Below, one piece after another: positions 29,200 through 37,286 of a stretch of 64,000 bases of DNA; the stretch's first letter is position 1, and the number at the start of each line of letters is the position of its first letter. Source of the stretch: Hyphomicrobiales bacterium (GTDB lineage: Bacteria; Pseudomonadota; Alphaproteobacteria; Rhizobiales; JACESI01). The DNA lies in assembly GCA_039989895.1 (NCBI GenBank), contig JBDXGY010000006.1, forward strand, positions 62,001 to 126,000. The letters are read 5' to 3'. The notes beneath the pieces were generated by a model. The model had not been told where the DNA came from. It was given only the letters and a program-made list of their open reading frames with translations, and searched no databases. The position numbers were made by a program, and so were the translations under genes.

Positions 29200-31548
29200 C
29201 TACAAATTATTAAGTACAATCTTGACGTCTTTGAAGTCAGATTGAATCGTTCTTTCTGCAATAATGCCAATCTTGTTTTCATCAGGCCGATCGAGAATAA
29301 TCAGTGTTTTATCGCTGGCTGCTGAAAGTCGACTGAAGTGCGTCTCATTTGAAACATGAGATGCATCTAGGATGATAAGCCCAAAAGTCTTACGGCATTC
29401 CTCTATAATGGCTTCAAGAGCAGAGAAAGATTTAAAATCAACGGGAAGATTCCTTTTACTCTCCGCAACCGGGTCTAAGACAGAATAGGGCCGATACATG
29501 CTGGAGGACGAAAGCCCACGCTGAGATTCAACTTCAGAATTGGTTGGTGTTTTGACAAGTATGGAATCAAAATGGTTGGTTGCAGCCAGCGTTGCGATTG
29601 ATTGAGAGATCAGCGTCTTACCTTCACGTGGAAACCATGAACTCACCAAGATGACGGTTCCATAACCATTCTGCTGCGTGCTGTTTAGGTCAGGCAATAA
29701 TGCCGGCACCTCCGTGAGTTGATTAGCGAGAGCTAACTCAAGATCAAATTCGCTTCTCAGGTTTGAGCGAGGTATATGTGTTAATCCTGCAATCGGCTCG
29801 GCATGTTTGGTACTCATAATATGCTCAGCAGCCACAATATTCTCTGCGGCCATAGTGCTTTGGGCAGCCACAGTACTCTTAATGTGCTTTGGCGGTTTAA
29901 AAGTATAATTGTCTAAAGGCTTAATGACCGTATTTCGGTTAGGAGTGATATGAGCATCTCGGCTCACATAATCAGGTGCCTCGCTTTTGTTGGCCACTGG
30001 CGCAGTGAGGACAGGAGGGGGTGGTCTGAAATCAAGTTGCTGCGGCGGCTGGTAAGGCGGGACCACTGGTGTGTGGCTCTCTGGCTCATCATGCTGCGTG
30101 TAAGATGGTTGTGTCCTTGCAACACTGGTCTGTTGAAAGGCTGGTTTTTCGCCAGACATTGCAGCGCGTAAAAAAATTATCATAGTGGACAGAATAAAAC
30201 TCACCAGGCTGATGATACCAGAAGCCAAAACCATACTGGGTCTGTTTGTGCTTAAAGGGGCTGTCGCCTCGGATACCAATCTTGCTTGCTGATTTTGAAA
30301 GCCTTGTTGTTGATCGGTTGATTTGAACCGCGAGAGAAAGTTTTGGTATATCTCGCGATTGGCCGTTGCTTCGCGCTCAAGTTCGCCAAGTGTAACGAGT
30401 GCGGTTTCGGTGCCAGCCACTTCGTCTCTTAGCTTGTTGAGATCATTTTGGAGGGCGGTTTCTGTCGCGACAGCCGCATCAAGTCGCCGCTTGCTGAGAG
30501 CGACAAGCCGTTGACGTTCAAGTGTTATTTGCTGATCAAGCGAGGTTAGTTTGCTTTGTTCGGCTGCAATGCGCGGATGGCGTGCGCCAAATATTAGGTT
30601 TAACTCTGCAAGATTTTGGTTGATCAGATTACGCTGTTGCCCGAGAGCCTGCAATTGCTGGTTCTCGGCTTGATCACCTAGTGTATTGAAGATGTTGCCA
30701 TTACTGTTGAGCACTTGGTCGTGTTGGGCGCGCCAGATTTCGGTTTGCGATTTAGCTTGGGCAACCTGTTGACTGAGCTCGACCAGTGCGCGCTGCTTAA
30801 GCGTGCTGGCCGCATCAACATTGACGATGTTATTTTTAGTACGAAAGTCTGCTACGGCTTTTTCTGATTTTTGCAATGAATCGCGCAGGTCAGACAAGCG
30901 TCCTGACAAGGAATTAGCGGCATTTGTCGTGGCAACTATCTGCGAGGTTGATTGGGCTTTAATAAAGGCTTTAGCAACCCCGTTTGCATAGGTTGCAGAT
31001 TTTTGAGCATCGGATGATGTGTATTTAACTTCAACCACATAAGTTGCTCCAATCCGCAAGACTGATAGACCTTTTCTAAAGGCTTCCAAGAGTTGTCGAT
31101 TATCGCCTGCATTTGCAAATTTTGATGCTTTTTCAAATTGTGGATCGCTTGCCACATTTAAGGGTTCAAGCAGTGGGCGCAAGAAGCCATCAGATTGAAC
31201 GAGTTCCACGATACTCGCCAAAACAGCAGCATCCCCATCAATGTTGGTGACCACTTGTTCAGAAACTTTAATGCCTTTTTCCCGCGGGTCGACCAGAATG
31301 ATTGCTTTTGCTGTATAAGGAAATGGAATCAACTGAAAAAGCCCGATGCTGATAATTGTCAGCAAAAGCGTGAGCAGGATAATTTTTCCCAGATTACCAA
31401 AAATAAACCGGACGAAGGCGAGGGGGTCTAAGAGACCATCTTCGTTGCGCTGTCTTGGTTTGTTAACTGCTTGATTGTTCGCCCTGCTATCACGGCTTGC
31501 AGTTGCACTATTATGCTCCGCAATCAATGGGCTATCCCATTCAGCCAT
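29200..31548 (-). CDS. Wzz/Wzc-like polysaccharide co-polymerase with degenerate kinase domain
   Basis: 782 residues. It has the topology of a PCP-2 protein: TM1 at about 55-75, a long periplasmic coiled-coil region (200-410), TM2 at about 437-460, a Pro-rich linker (470-600), and a C-terminal P-loop-like domain. The Walker A-like sequence SSWFPREGKTL (637-645) has Arg where PGEGK(S/T) is usual; the Walker A' position reads ILVKTPTN rather than DxDxR; Walker B is IILDAS; and there is no C-terminal tyrosine cluster. It probably sets chain length or coordinates export but is unlikely to be an active tyrosine autokinase. It heads the leftward operon. Confidence 0.85.
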   Translation of the reverse strand: MAEWDSPLIAEHNSATASRDSRANNQAVNKPRQRNEDGLLDPLAFVRFIFGNLGKIILLTLLLTIISIGLFQLIPFPYTAKAIILVDPREKGIKVSEQVVTNIDGDAAVLASIVELVQSDGFLRPLLEPLNVASDPQFEKASKFANAGDNRQLLEAFRKGLSVLRIGATYVVEVKYTSSDAQKSATYANGVAKAFIKAQSTSQIVATTNAANSLSGRLSDLRDSLQKSEKAVADFRTKNNIVNVDAASTLKQRALVELSQQVAQAKSQTEIWRAQHDQVLNSNGNIFNTLGDQAENQQLQALGQQRNLINQNLAELNLIFGARHPRIAAEQSKLTSLDQQITLERQRLVALSKRRLDAAVATETALQNDLNKLRDEVAGTETALVTLGELEREATANREIYQNFLSRFKSTDQQQGFQNQQARLVSEATAPLSTNRPSMVLASGIISLVSFILSTMIIFLRAAMSGEKPAFQQTSVARTQPSYTQHDEPESHTPVVPPYQPPQQLDFRPPPPVLTAPVANKSEAPDYVSRDAHITPNRNTVIKPLDNYTFKPPKHIKSTVAAQSTMAAENIVAAEHIMSTKHAEPIAGLTHIPRSNLRSEFDLELALANQLTEVPALLPDLNSTQQNGYGTVILVSSWFPREGKTLISQSIATLAATNHFDSILVKTPTNSEVESQRGLSSSSMYRPYSVLDPVAESKRNLPVDFKSFSALEAIIEECRKTFGLIILDASHVSNETHFSRLSAASDKTLIILDRPDENKIGIIAERTIQSDFKDVKIVLNNL
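29803..29874 (-). repeat. 18-nt tandem repeat in the Wzz-like gene linker
   Basis: The linker of the Wzz-like protein contains four imperfect hexapeptide units at residues 559-582 (TVAAQS, TMAAEN, IVAAEH, IMSTKH), encoded by an 18-base period. It adds flexible length between the membrane domain and the P-loop-like domain and may vary in copy number between strains. Confidence 0.6.
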
Positions 31549-31758
31549 GTGTCATTCACCTCAAGATTATCAAGCTTATTACAATATAGTATTTGGCGCA
31601 GGTTTTAATAAGGTAAATAGAAATGAAATAAATTTTTATAAAATATAAAATTTCAAGGGATTAACCGTAAGATATTTATATGTATTGGTCATTCTGATTA
31701 CACGCTATAAGTGTGTTGAGCTTTAATATTTTTGCAGAATACAAATTAAGGGTATCAA

Positions 31759-33276
31759 ATGGCTCAGGGATTTGAGCAAAAAGACAGCCCCGCACAATCG
31801 TTCGCATTTGTTAATGTGGGCGATAGGCTACTCTTATCATTTTGCGCCGTGGCTTTTTCTGCGCTGCTTATCGCTCTCTCAGTTTCAGCTCATCCTCTGC
31901 ATCCGATTTTTGCCATTCTGATTGCTTTTGTCTTCACAGTAGCGCTTGCAAACTGGATGCCGGGTGTCGCGATGATCGCGGTCATATTTGCCGCTCTTTT
32001 CCAAAACTTTTTTGTTTCGATCATTTCACCGCATTTAATCAATCTATCAGATTTAAATATTGCGCGTGGTTATAGTTTTATCATTTTGTGTTCTGCATGG
32101 AGTGTTGCTTTTTTGAGCTATTTTTTCCGTGAACGAGGAAAAATAGCGTCCCTTGACCAGATGATGAAGATTACAACTATGGTCTTTGCACTCATCGGGG
32201 TTTATTTTGTGATAGGTTTTGTCCAAAATCCTCTCGGTTCGATCATCTCGTTGAGAAGTACCGCATCCGCTTTTATGTTTTTTCAATTGGGGCTGATTTT
32301 TTTCGCGCTTTATCCGCTTAAACTTTCCTATGCATTGACAATCATAGGATTTATTTTGGTAATTTTGGGGTACATAGAGTTTTTCTACCGCGATGAATGG
32401 ATGGTATGGACCAATGGGCAGACATTTTGGGATTTAACCACAACCGCACAACGTAATTCTGGCCAGTGGGACAAGGATGCGGCGGAACGTGGCATTGTAT
32501 CACTTGGGTTTCTTGATTCAATTACCGTGGATTTGTTCAATACCCCTTTGCTCGATGGGCTTAAAATCACTATTACCCGCCTTTTGGGGCCAAGTTTTCA
32601 TGCAATCAGCTATGCGTATGGATTGGCGTTTTTCTTCATATTTGCCTTATACCGAGGTTCCTTTGTTCTCGCGATTTTGTTGGTGCCGCTATTATTATTC
32701 GCTAATGCAAAAGGCGCTATAATCCTGCTGATACTTGTGGGTTTAACGTGGATGATCGCCCGTGTTTTTGGGGCCAAGTTTGGCTTCAGTGTTTTGTCTG
32801 TCGTTCTGCTTATATATATTGCAGTTGGCATCTTTATTGGTCTTGCTATTGGTGACTTCCATGTGCTCGGGTTTATGGGGGGTGTTTATAATTTCCTTGG
32901 TAATCCGATTGGGCATGGGCTGGGAGCGGGAGGCAACCTTTCGACTAATTTCTCCACCCTTGACTGGTCAGAATATCAGGCTGCTGGGCGAACCCCGATT
33001 GCGATTGAAAGCGCTGTGGGCGTGATGATGTTTCAAATGGGTATTGGGGCTTTCGTTTATATCGGAACATGTATTTGGATATCATGGAAGACAGTATGTC
33101 TTGGTGCGAGCACAAAAAATTCTCTGCACATCGTTGCAGGTTTTGCATTAATAACGATTCTCGTTAACGGAATTTTTCAAGAAGAAGCTTTATTCTCACC
33201 ATCAGGCTTTGGGCTTATCATGGCATTGAATGGAATGATCTTGGGTGCGGCCATCAGAACAGGTGCTTTTCGTTAA
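31759..33276 (+). CDS. Wzy-type polysaccharide polymerase/O-antigen ligase-like membrane protein
   Basis: 505 residues with about 11-12 predicted membrane helices and a large loop before the C-terminal helices, the shape of Wzy polymerases and WaaL-like ligases. Sequence motifs in this family are poor; the glycine-rich GNPIGHGLGAGGNLST loop is the kind of region found in Wzy_C-type proteins. Next to Wzx and Wzz-like genes it most likely polymerises repeat units in the periplasm. A good ribosome-binding site (AAGGGT) precedes the ATG. The gene is AT-rich compared with the core genes. It starts the rightward operon, with its end close to or overlapping the start of wzx. Confidence 0.78.
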   Translation: MAQGFEQKDSPAQSFAFVNVGDRLLLSFCAVAFSALLIALSVSAHPLHPIFAILIAFVFTVALANWMPGVAMIAVIFAALFQNFFVSIISPHLINLSDLNIARGYSFIILCSAWSVAFLSYFFRERGKIASLDQMMKITTMVFALIGVYFVIGFVQNPLGSIISLRSTASAFMFFQLGLIFFALYPLKLSYALTIIGFILVILGYIEFFYRDEWMVWTNGQTFWDLTTTAQRNSGQWDKDAAERGIVSLGFLDSITVDLFNTPLLDGLKITITRLLGPSFHAISYAYGLAFFFIFALYRGSFVLAILLVPLLLFANAKGAIILLILVGLTWMIARVFGAKFGFSVLSVVLLIYIAVGIFIGLAIGDFHVLGFMGGVYNFLGNPIGHGLGAGGNLSTNFSTLDWSEYQAAGRTPIAIESAVGVMMFQMGIGAFVYIGTCIWISWKTVCLGASTKNSLHIVAGFALITILVNGIFQEEALFSPSGFGLIMALNGMILGAAIRTGAFR

Positions 33277-33277
33277 G

Positions 33278-34624
33278 ATGCATGGAATCAACTCTCAACT
33301 TATTGAGATCCTAAAAAATGGGATCATCCGCGGTATTATGTCATCGGTCGGCATAAAGGCCTTTTCTGCTATTTCTTCGTTTCTTCTTTTTTTGTTTGCC
33401 GCGCGTGTTCTTGGCGATGAAATGTTTGGTCGTTTCAGCATTATCTTTAGTTTGGCATCGATGTTGGCGGTTTTTGCGGCTTTTGGTCAGGAAATGCTGG
33501 TCATAAGGCTATGGAACCAATATGGCGCCCAAAAAGAATATGGGCTCTTAAAAGGAGGCATCATTTTTGGCGCAGCAATTTGTTTTGTAGGTGGTTTGAT
33601 AAGCGCTATTGGTTTTGCCATCTATTTGAATTTTACTGCGAGCATGCTTGTTGGTTATGCTGCTGGGTTTTATGTTTTCATTCTTACGCTGGTCATGTTC
33701 TCTTCCCATCTTGCACGCGCCATTGTTGGGGTTTTTACCGCTGATGGGCAGCGAGATATAATCGCGCTAGTGCCGACTAATTTGTTCCTTTTTACTCTTC
33801 TTATTTTCAGCCTCTCCACATCATTGGAAACAATTTTTATTATCTATGGCTTGGGCTTTGTTCTTGTGCTGACTATTCAAGTTATCGCTATGCTAAAAAA
33901 ATTGAAACAAGAGCCATTTGGTGCGTTCAAAGGGCGAGCAAAATATGATTTGAAAAACTGGATGCCGACCTCTTTTAAGCTTTGGGTCGTGACGATGTTA
34001 GAATCGTCCAATCAATATTTGGAAGTTGTTCTCATCGGTTTTTTGTTAAGCCCCATGGCTGCTGGCATTTATTTTGTGGCAACTAGATTAGCTAATATAT
34101 TTTTGACAGTCGCAGATGCTTTTAACATGTACGGTTCAAAGCATATCCCCGATCTTTTTTATCGAGAAAAACATGGTGATCTGGCGAACCTTTTAAAAAC
34201 CATGGCTATGATGATGGTGCTTGCGGTCGTAGGGGGATTGTTATTCTTTGCTGTGGCTGGCGGTTTTCTAATGTCTTTGTTCAGCGAAAGTTTTTCTGAG
34301 TACTATGGTGTGCTGATGATCCTTTGCATTGGTACAGCAAGTCTTGCTGCAACAGGGGCCGCAACACAGATGCTCATGTTGACCGGCCATGAAAGCGGAT
34401 ATCTCAAGGTGATGGCGGCGAGCGTTCTCATCCGTATTGTCGGCTTTTTCATCTTGATTCCCTATTTCGATATTTATGGGGCTGCCTTTGCAAATGCCAT
34501 ATCACTGATTTTCATTGCTATCTTTGTATCAATGACAACAAAATGGCTGACAGGACATGATCCATCGATTGCTCGATTGGTTTATCGCTCTTCAGTGCCG
34601 GCAACAAAACCGTCTGAGGCCTAG
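33278..34624 (+). CDS. Wzx-type flippase / oligosaccharide translocase
   Basis: About 448 residues with some 12-14 transmembrane helices; the N-terminal GIIRGIMSSVGIKAFSAISSFLLF and RVLGDEMFGRFSI segments are typical of polysaccharide-transporter (PST/MOP) flippases. It would flip the lipid-linked repeat unit across the inner membrane. ATG at 33278 begins one base after the wzy stop; a GTG at 33245 would overlap wzy by 32 bases. Neither has a strong ribosome-binding site, so translation may be coupled to wzy. Confidence 0.85.
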   Translation: MHGINSQLIEILKNGIIRGIMSSVGIKAFSAISSFLLFLFAARVLGDEMFGRFSIIFSLASMLAVFAAFGQEMLVIRLWNQYGAQKEYGLLKGGIIFGAAICFVGGLISAIGFAIYLNFTASMLVGYAAGFYVFILTLVMFSSHLARAIVGVFTADGQRDIIALVPTNLFLFTLLIFSLSTSLETIFIIYGLGFVLVLTIQVIAMLKKLKQEPFGAFKGRAKYDLKNWMPTSFKLWVVTMLESSNQYLEVVLIGFLLSPMAAGIYFVATRLANIFLTVADAFNMYGSKHIPDLFYREKHGDLANLLKTMAMMMVLAVVGGLLFFAVAGGFLMSLFSESFSEYYGVLMILCIGTASLAATGAATQMLMLTGHESGYLKVMAASVLIRIVGFFILIPYFDIYGAAFANAISLIFIAIFVSMTTKWLTGHDPSIARLVYRSSVPATKPSEA

Positions 34625-34629
34625 GCGTT

Positions 34630-35772
34630 ATGGCAGGCAAGGCAAAGCGCGTTCTTTTTATTCAGACGCAGGCTGAAAACGCCGGTGCGCAGGAAATATC
34701 GCGGCTGTTGGGGCAGGGGTTAAGCGCACGTGGCCATGAGATCCATCACGCGTTTTTCTATCGAAAAACGGATGGCTTCGATGACAATAAAAACACCATC
34801 ATCTGCTGCGATGAGCGGCCCGGTAATCCTCTTGCTTTTTTGCGGTTCTTTAAAGGCCTTGTTGGAACAATAAAAAAAATTAATCCAGATATAGTCTTCA
34901 CCTTTCAGCATTTTGGTAATGTGTTGGGCGCGCCGGCTTGTCGTTTTGCAAATGCTCCCAATATTATTGCTAATCAGGTGTCAGCTCGTGAGACGATAAA
35001 CCCTATCCTGCGCATGGTCGACTTGATATGGGGTGTGATCCCACTCTACCGACGCATCACGATTAATTCTGAAGTCTTGTTGCGCGATTATGAAACCTTT
35101 CCTGCTCTCTACACGCGTAAACTTCTTCAAATCCCTCACGGCTTTGAAGACAAGACGACATCAATCAGCAAACAACAAGCGCGTGCGATGCATGACCTAC
35201 CGTTGGATGCGCCGCTCTTAGGCACTGTCGCGCGGCTTAATGAAGCAAAGCAGATAGACTGCGCTATTCAGCTTCTAACCCGTGACCCCAAATGGCATTT
35301 GGTCATTGCCGGTCAAGGACCTGATGGTGAGCGTTTGAAGTCAGTTGCTGCTAAGCTGGGGGTTGATAAACGCATTACATTTTTGGGCGAACTCGCCCAA
35401 GATCAAATCGGCAGTGTCTTGGCAGCCCTTGATGTTTTTGTGTTTCCCTCACGGGCAGAGACTTTTGGGTTGGCTGCGGTGGAAGCGGGGCAGGCTGGTG
35501 TTCCGGTTGTGGCGAATGATCTTGATGTGCTGCGCGAAGTTTTGGACACAAAGGGCGAGCCATGCGCCGATTTTATTGACGTTCAAGATAGTGAAGCCTT
35601 CGCAAATGCCGTGCGCCATTTGTTAGAAGATGAAGACCATGCGCAAGAAATGATAGCGCGCGGATTACAGCTCAAGAATAAATATTCATTGGACGCGATG
35701 GTCGATGCTTATGAGGCCATGGTGCTGAATAAAGATCTGGGCCGTTGGCGGGTGAGCAAGGCCGCCTCATGA
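34630..35772 (+). CDS. Family 4 glycosyltransferase
   Basis: 380-residue GT-B enzyme. The C-terminal Glycos_transf_1 domain is clear: LLGTVARLNEAKQIDCAI, then the E-x7-E donor motif in RAETFGLAAVEAG. The N-terminal acceptor domain opens with VLFIQTQAENAGAQEISRLL. Cytoplasmic retaining glycosyltransferase, presumably building the repeat unit. It follows wzx by 5 bases and overlaps the next gene by 4 bases (ATGA at 35769). Sugar specificity unknown. Confidence 0.88.
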   Translation: MAGKAKRVLFIQTQAENAGAQEISRLLGQGLSARGHEIHHAFFYRKTDGFDDNKNTIICCDERPGNPLAFLRFFKGLVGTIKKINPDIVFTFQHFGNVLGAPACRFANAPNIIANQVSARETINPILRMVDLIWGVIPLYRRITINSEVLLRDYETFPALYTRKLLQIPHGFEDKTTSISKQQARAMHDLPLDAPLLGTVARLNEAKQIDCAIQLLTRDPKWHLVIAGQGPDGERLKSVAAKLGVDKRITFLGELAQDQIGSVLAALDVFVFPSRAETFGLAAVEAGQAGVPVVANDLDVLREVLDTKGEPCADFIDVQDSEAFANAVRHLLEDEDHAQEMIARGLQLKNKYSLDAMVDAYEAMVLNKDLGRWRVSKAAS

Positions 35773-37286
35773 TTATTCATCTACGTATAGAAAAGAATAG
35801 CTGCCGAACATGGTTGCTGCATTTGATTGGTCAGCTTAAAAAGCGTTCCCTTTATGATGTGCGCTTGGATGTAGTCGCCCCAAGCGTGCCTTTGTCAAAG
35901 GAGCTGCAATCACTCTTGAATTTGGAAAAAATGCTTGTGCATCGCGGCATCAAAAATGGTGCGGACACTTGCACATTCGAGGCGTTGTCACTGCAAGAGT
36001 CGACACTAGAGAAACCGGATATAATTATCGATCTGACAAGTTCCCAAAGGGCGAATAACAAAGCACGTACTTTGAAGCCACGCTATAACGGCGTTGCAGG
36101 GGAAGAGGCTTTGGTGGCATTTCTGCTTGCGAGCGGCACGCCTGAAATCACGATTGAAGATGTCAGTGCAGAGCGTATGCTGGCAAAAGGCACGGCGTCT
36201 CTTGAGGCAGCACAAGGCATAGGCGGCGCAATGGAAGCGGTTTATTCACGCGTCTCAATTCTTTTGCTGAGAGTGCTCGATGGGGTGGAAGACGATCATA
36301 GTGCTGGGGACTATGAATCAATGGCTGCAATATCGAATGCTAAAGTAGCAAAGCATATTGTGCGTAGTCTTGGCGCTAATGCAGCGCGCGCCATTTATAA
36401 CCTTACCTGCTACCCTTCGCATTGGCGCATCGGTTGGCGGTTTGTTGATGGCGATGGTGTTATGGAAAGACAAAACCTTGGTGGCACACCATGGAAAGTT
36501 TTGCCGCATCCAATTGATCATTTTTATGCAGATCCTGTGCCCTTTGAATGGCAAGGGAAACACTATCTCTTCTTTGAAGATTTGGACCAAAAAACTGGCA
36601 AAGGCGTGATTGCCGTTGTGCCCTTTGATGAAAGCGGGCCAAGCGGTCCGGTGCAAGTGGTGCTCGAAGAGACGGGACATTTGTCTTATCCGTTTTTGAT
36701 TGAGCAGGACGGGGAGATATGGATGATCCCTGAAACGTCGTATAACAATGATATCGCGATATACCGCGCCGTTGATTTTCCGTATAAATGGGAACGCCAC
36801 CAAACACTGATATCTGATGTTGAAGCGGCAGATGCAACGATTGTTGAGCATCAAGGGGCGTGGTGGATGTTCGCAGTAACTCGTGAGGGCATTGGCGGTT
36901 ATTCGGATACGCTTTGTCTTTATAAAGCTGACAGCCTTTTTGGCCCGTGGGTGCCACATAAAAACAACCCCGTACTTGTCGACCATCAAACGGCAAGACC
37001 TGCGGGTAATATCGTAATGAAAGACGGTGCTTTATGGCGCCCCGTGCAAAATTGTGCGGGCGGTTATGGTGCTGCTCTCGGGCTTGCTGAAATCACCAAG
37101 CTTGATGATGAGGGTTTTGATCAAAGCATAGCTCAGGTGGTCTATCCACAAAAGCCGGCATGGCCAGGCCGCAAACTGCATACGCTTAATCGGGCAGGAC
37201 GGTTGGAAGTGATCGACGGCTGCATTTATCGCCCAAAACTGAAATGGGCAGCAAATCTTGCTGATAGATATTATAAGGCGAGTTAA
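35769..37286 (+). CDS. Protein with C-terminal GINT1-like beta-propeller domain
   Basis: 505 residues. The C-terminal half (about 230-500) has the repeated signature of the domain named after glucosamine inositolphosphorylceramide transferase 1 N-terminal, a GH43-like beta-propeller: HFYADPVPFEWQGKHYLFFED, HLSYPFLIEQDGEIWMIPET, DATIVEHQGAWWMFA and RPAGNIVMKDGALWRPVQ. The N-terminal ~220 residues resemble, weakly, a formyltransferase-like fold without its active-site motif. ATG at 35769 overlaps the GT4 stop. The N-terminal call and the enzymatic role are uncertain; context suggests modification or assembly of the repeat unit. Its stop overlaps that of the convergent FAD-linked oxidase gene. 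Confidence 0.7.
   Translation: MIIHLRIEKNSCRTWLLHLIGQLKKRSLYDVRLDVVAPSVPLSKELQSLLNLEKMLVHRGIKNGADTCTFEALSLQESTLEKPDIIIDLTSSQRANNKARTLKPRYNGVAGEEALVAFLLASGTPEITIEDVSAERMLAKGTASLEAAQGIGGAMEAVYSRVSILLLRVLDGVEDDHSAGDYESMAAISNAKVAKHIVRSLGANAARAIYNLTCYPSHWRIGWRFVDGDGVMERQNLGGTPWKVLPHPIDHFYADPVPFEWQGKHYLFFEDLDQKTGKGVIAVVPFDESGPSGPVQVVLEETGHLSYPFLIEQDGEIWMIPETSYNNDIAIYRAVDFPYKWERHQTLISDVEAADATIVEHQGAWWMFAVTREGIGGYSDTLCLYKADSLFGPWVPHKNNPVLVDHQTARPAGNIVMKDGALWRPVQNCAGGYGAALGLAEITKLDDEGFDQSIAQVVYPQKPAWPGRKLHTLNRAGRLEVIDGCIYRPKLKWAANLADRYYKAS

Noticed and set aside
36318-36989. A 223-codon minus-strand open frame opposite the GINT1-like gene
   Set aside because: The plus-strand product has repeated domain motifs and operon overlaps; the antisense product is composed of random-looking sequence.
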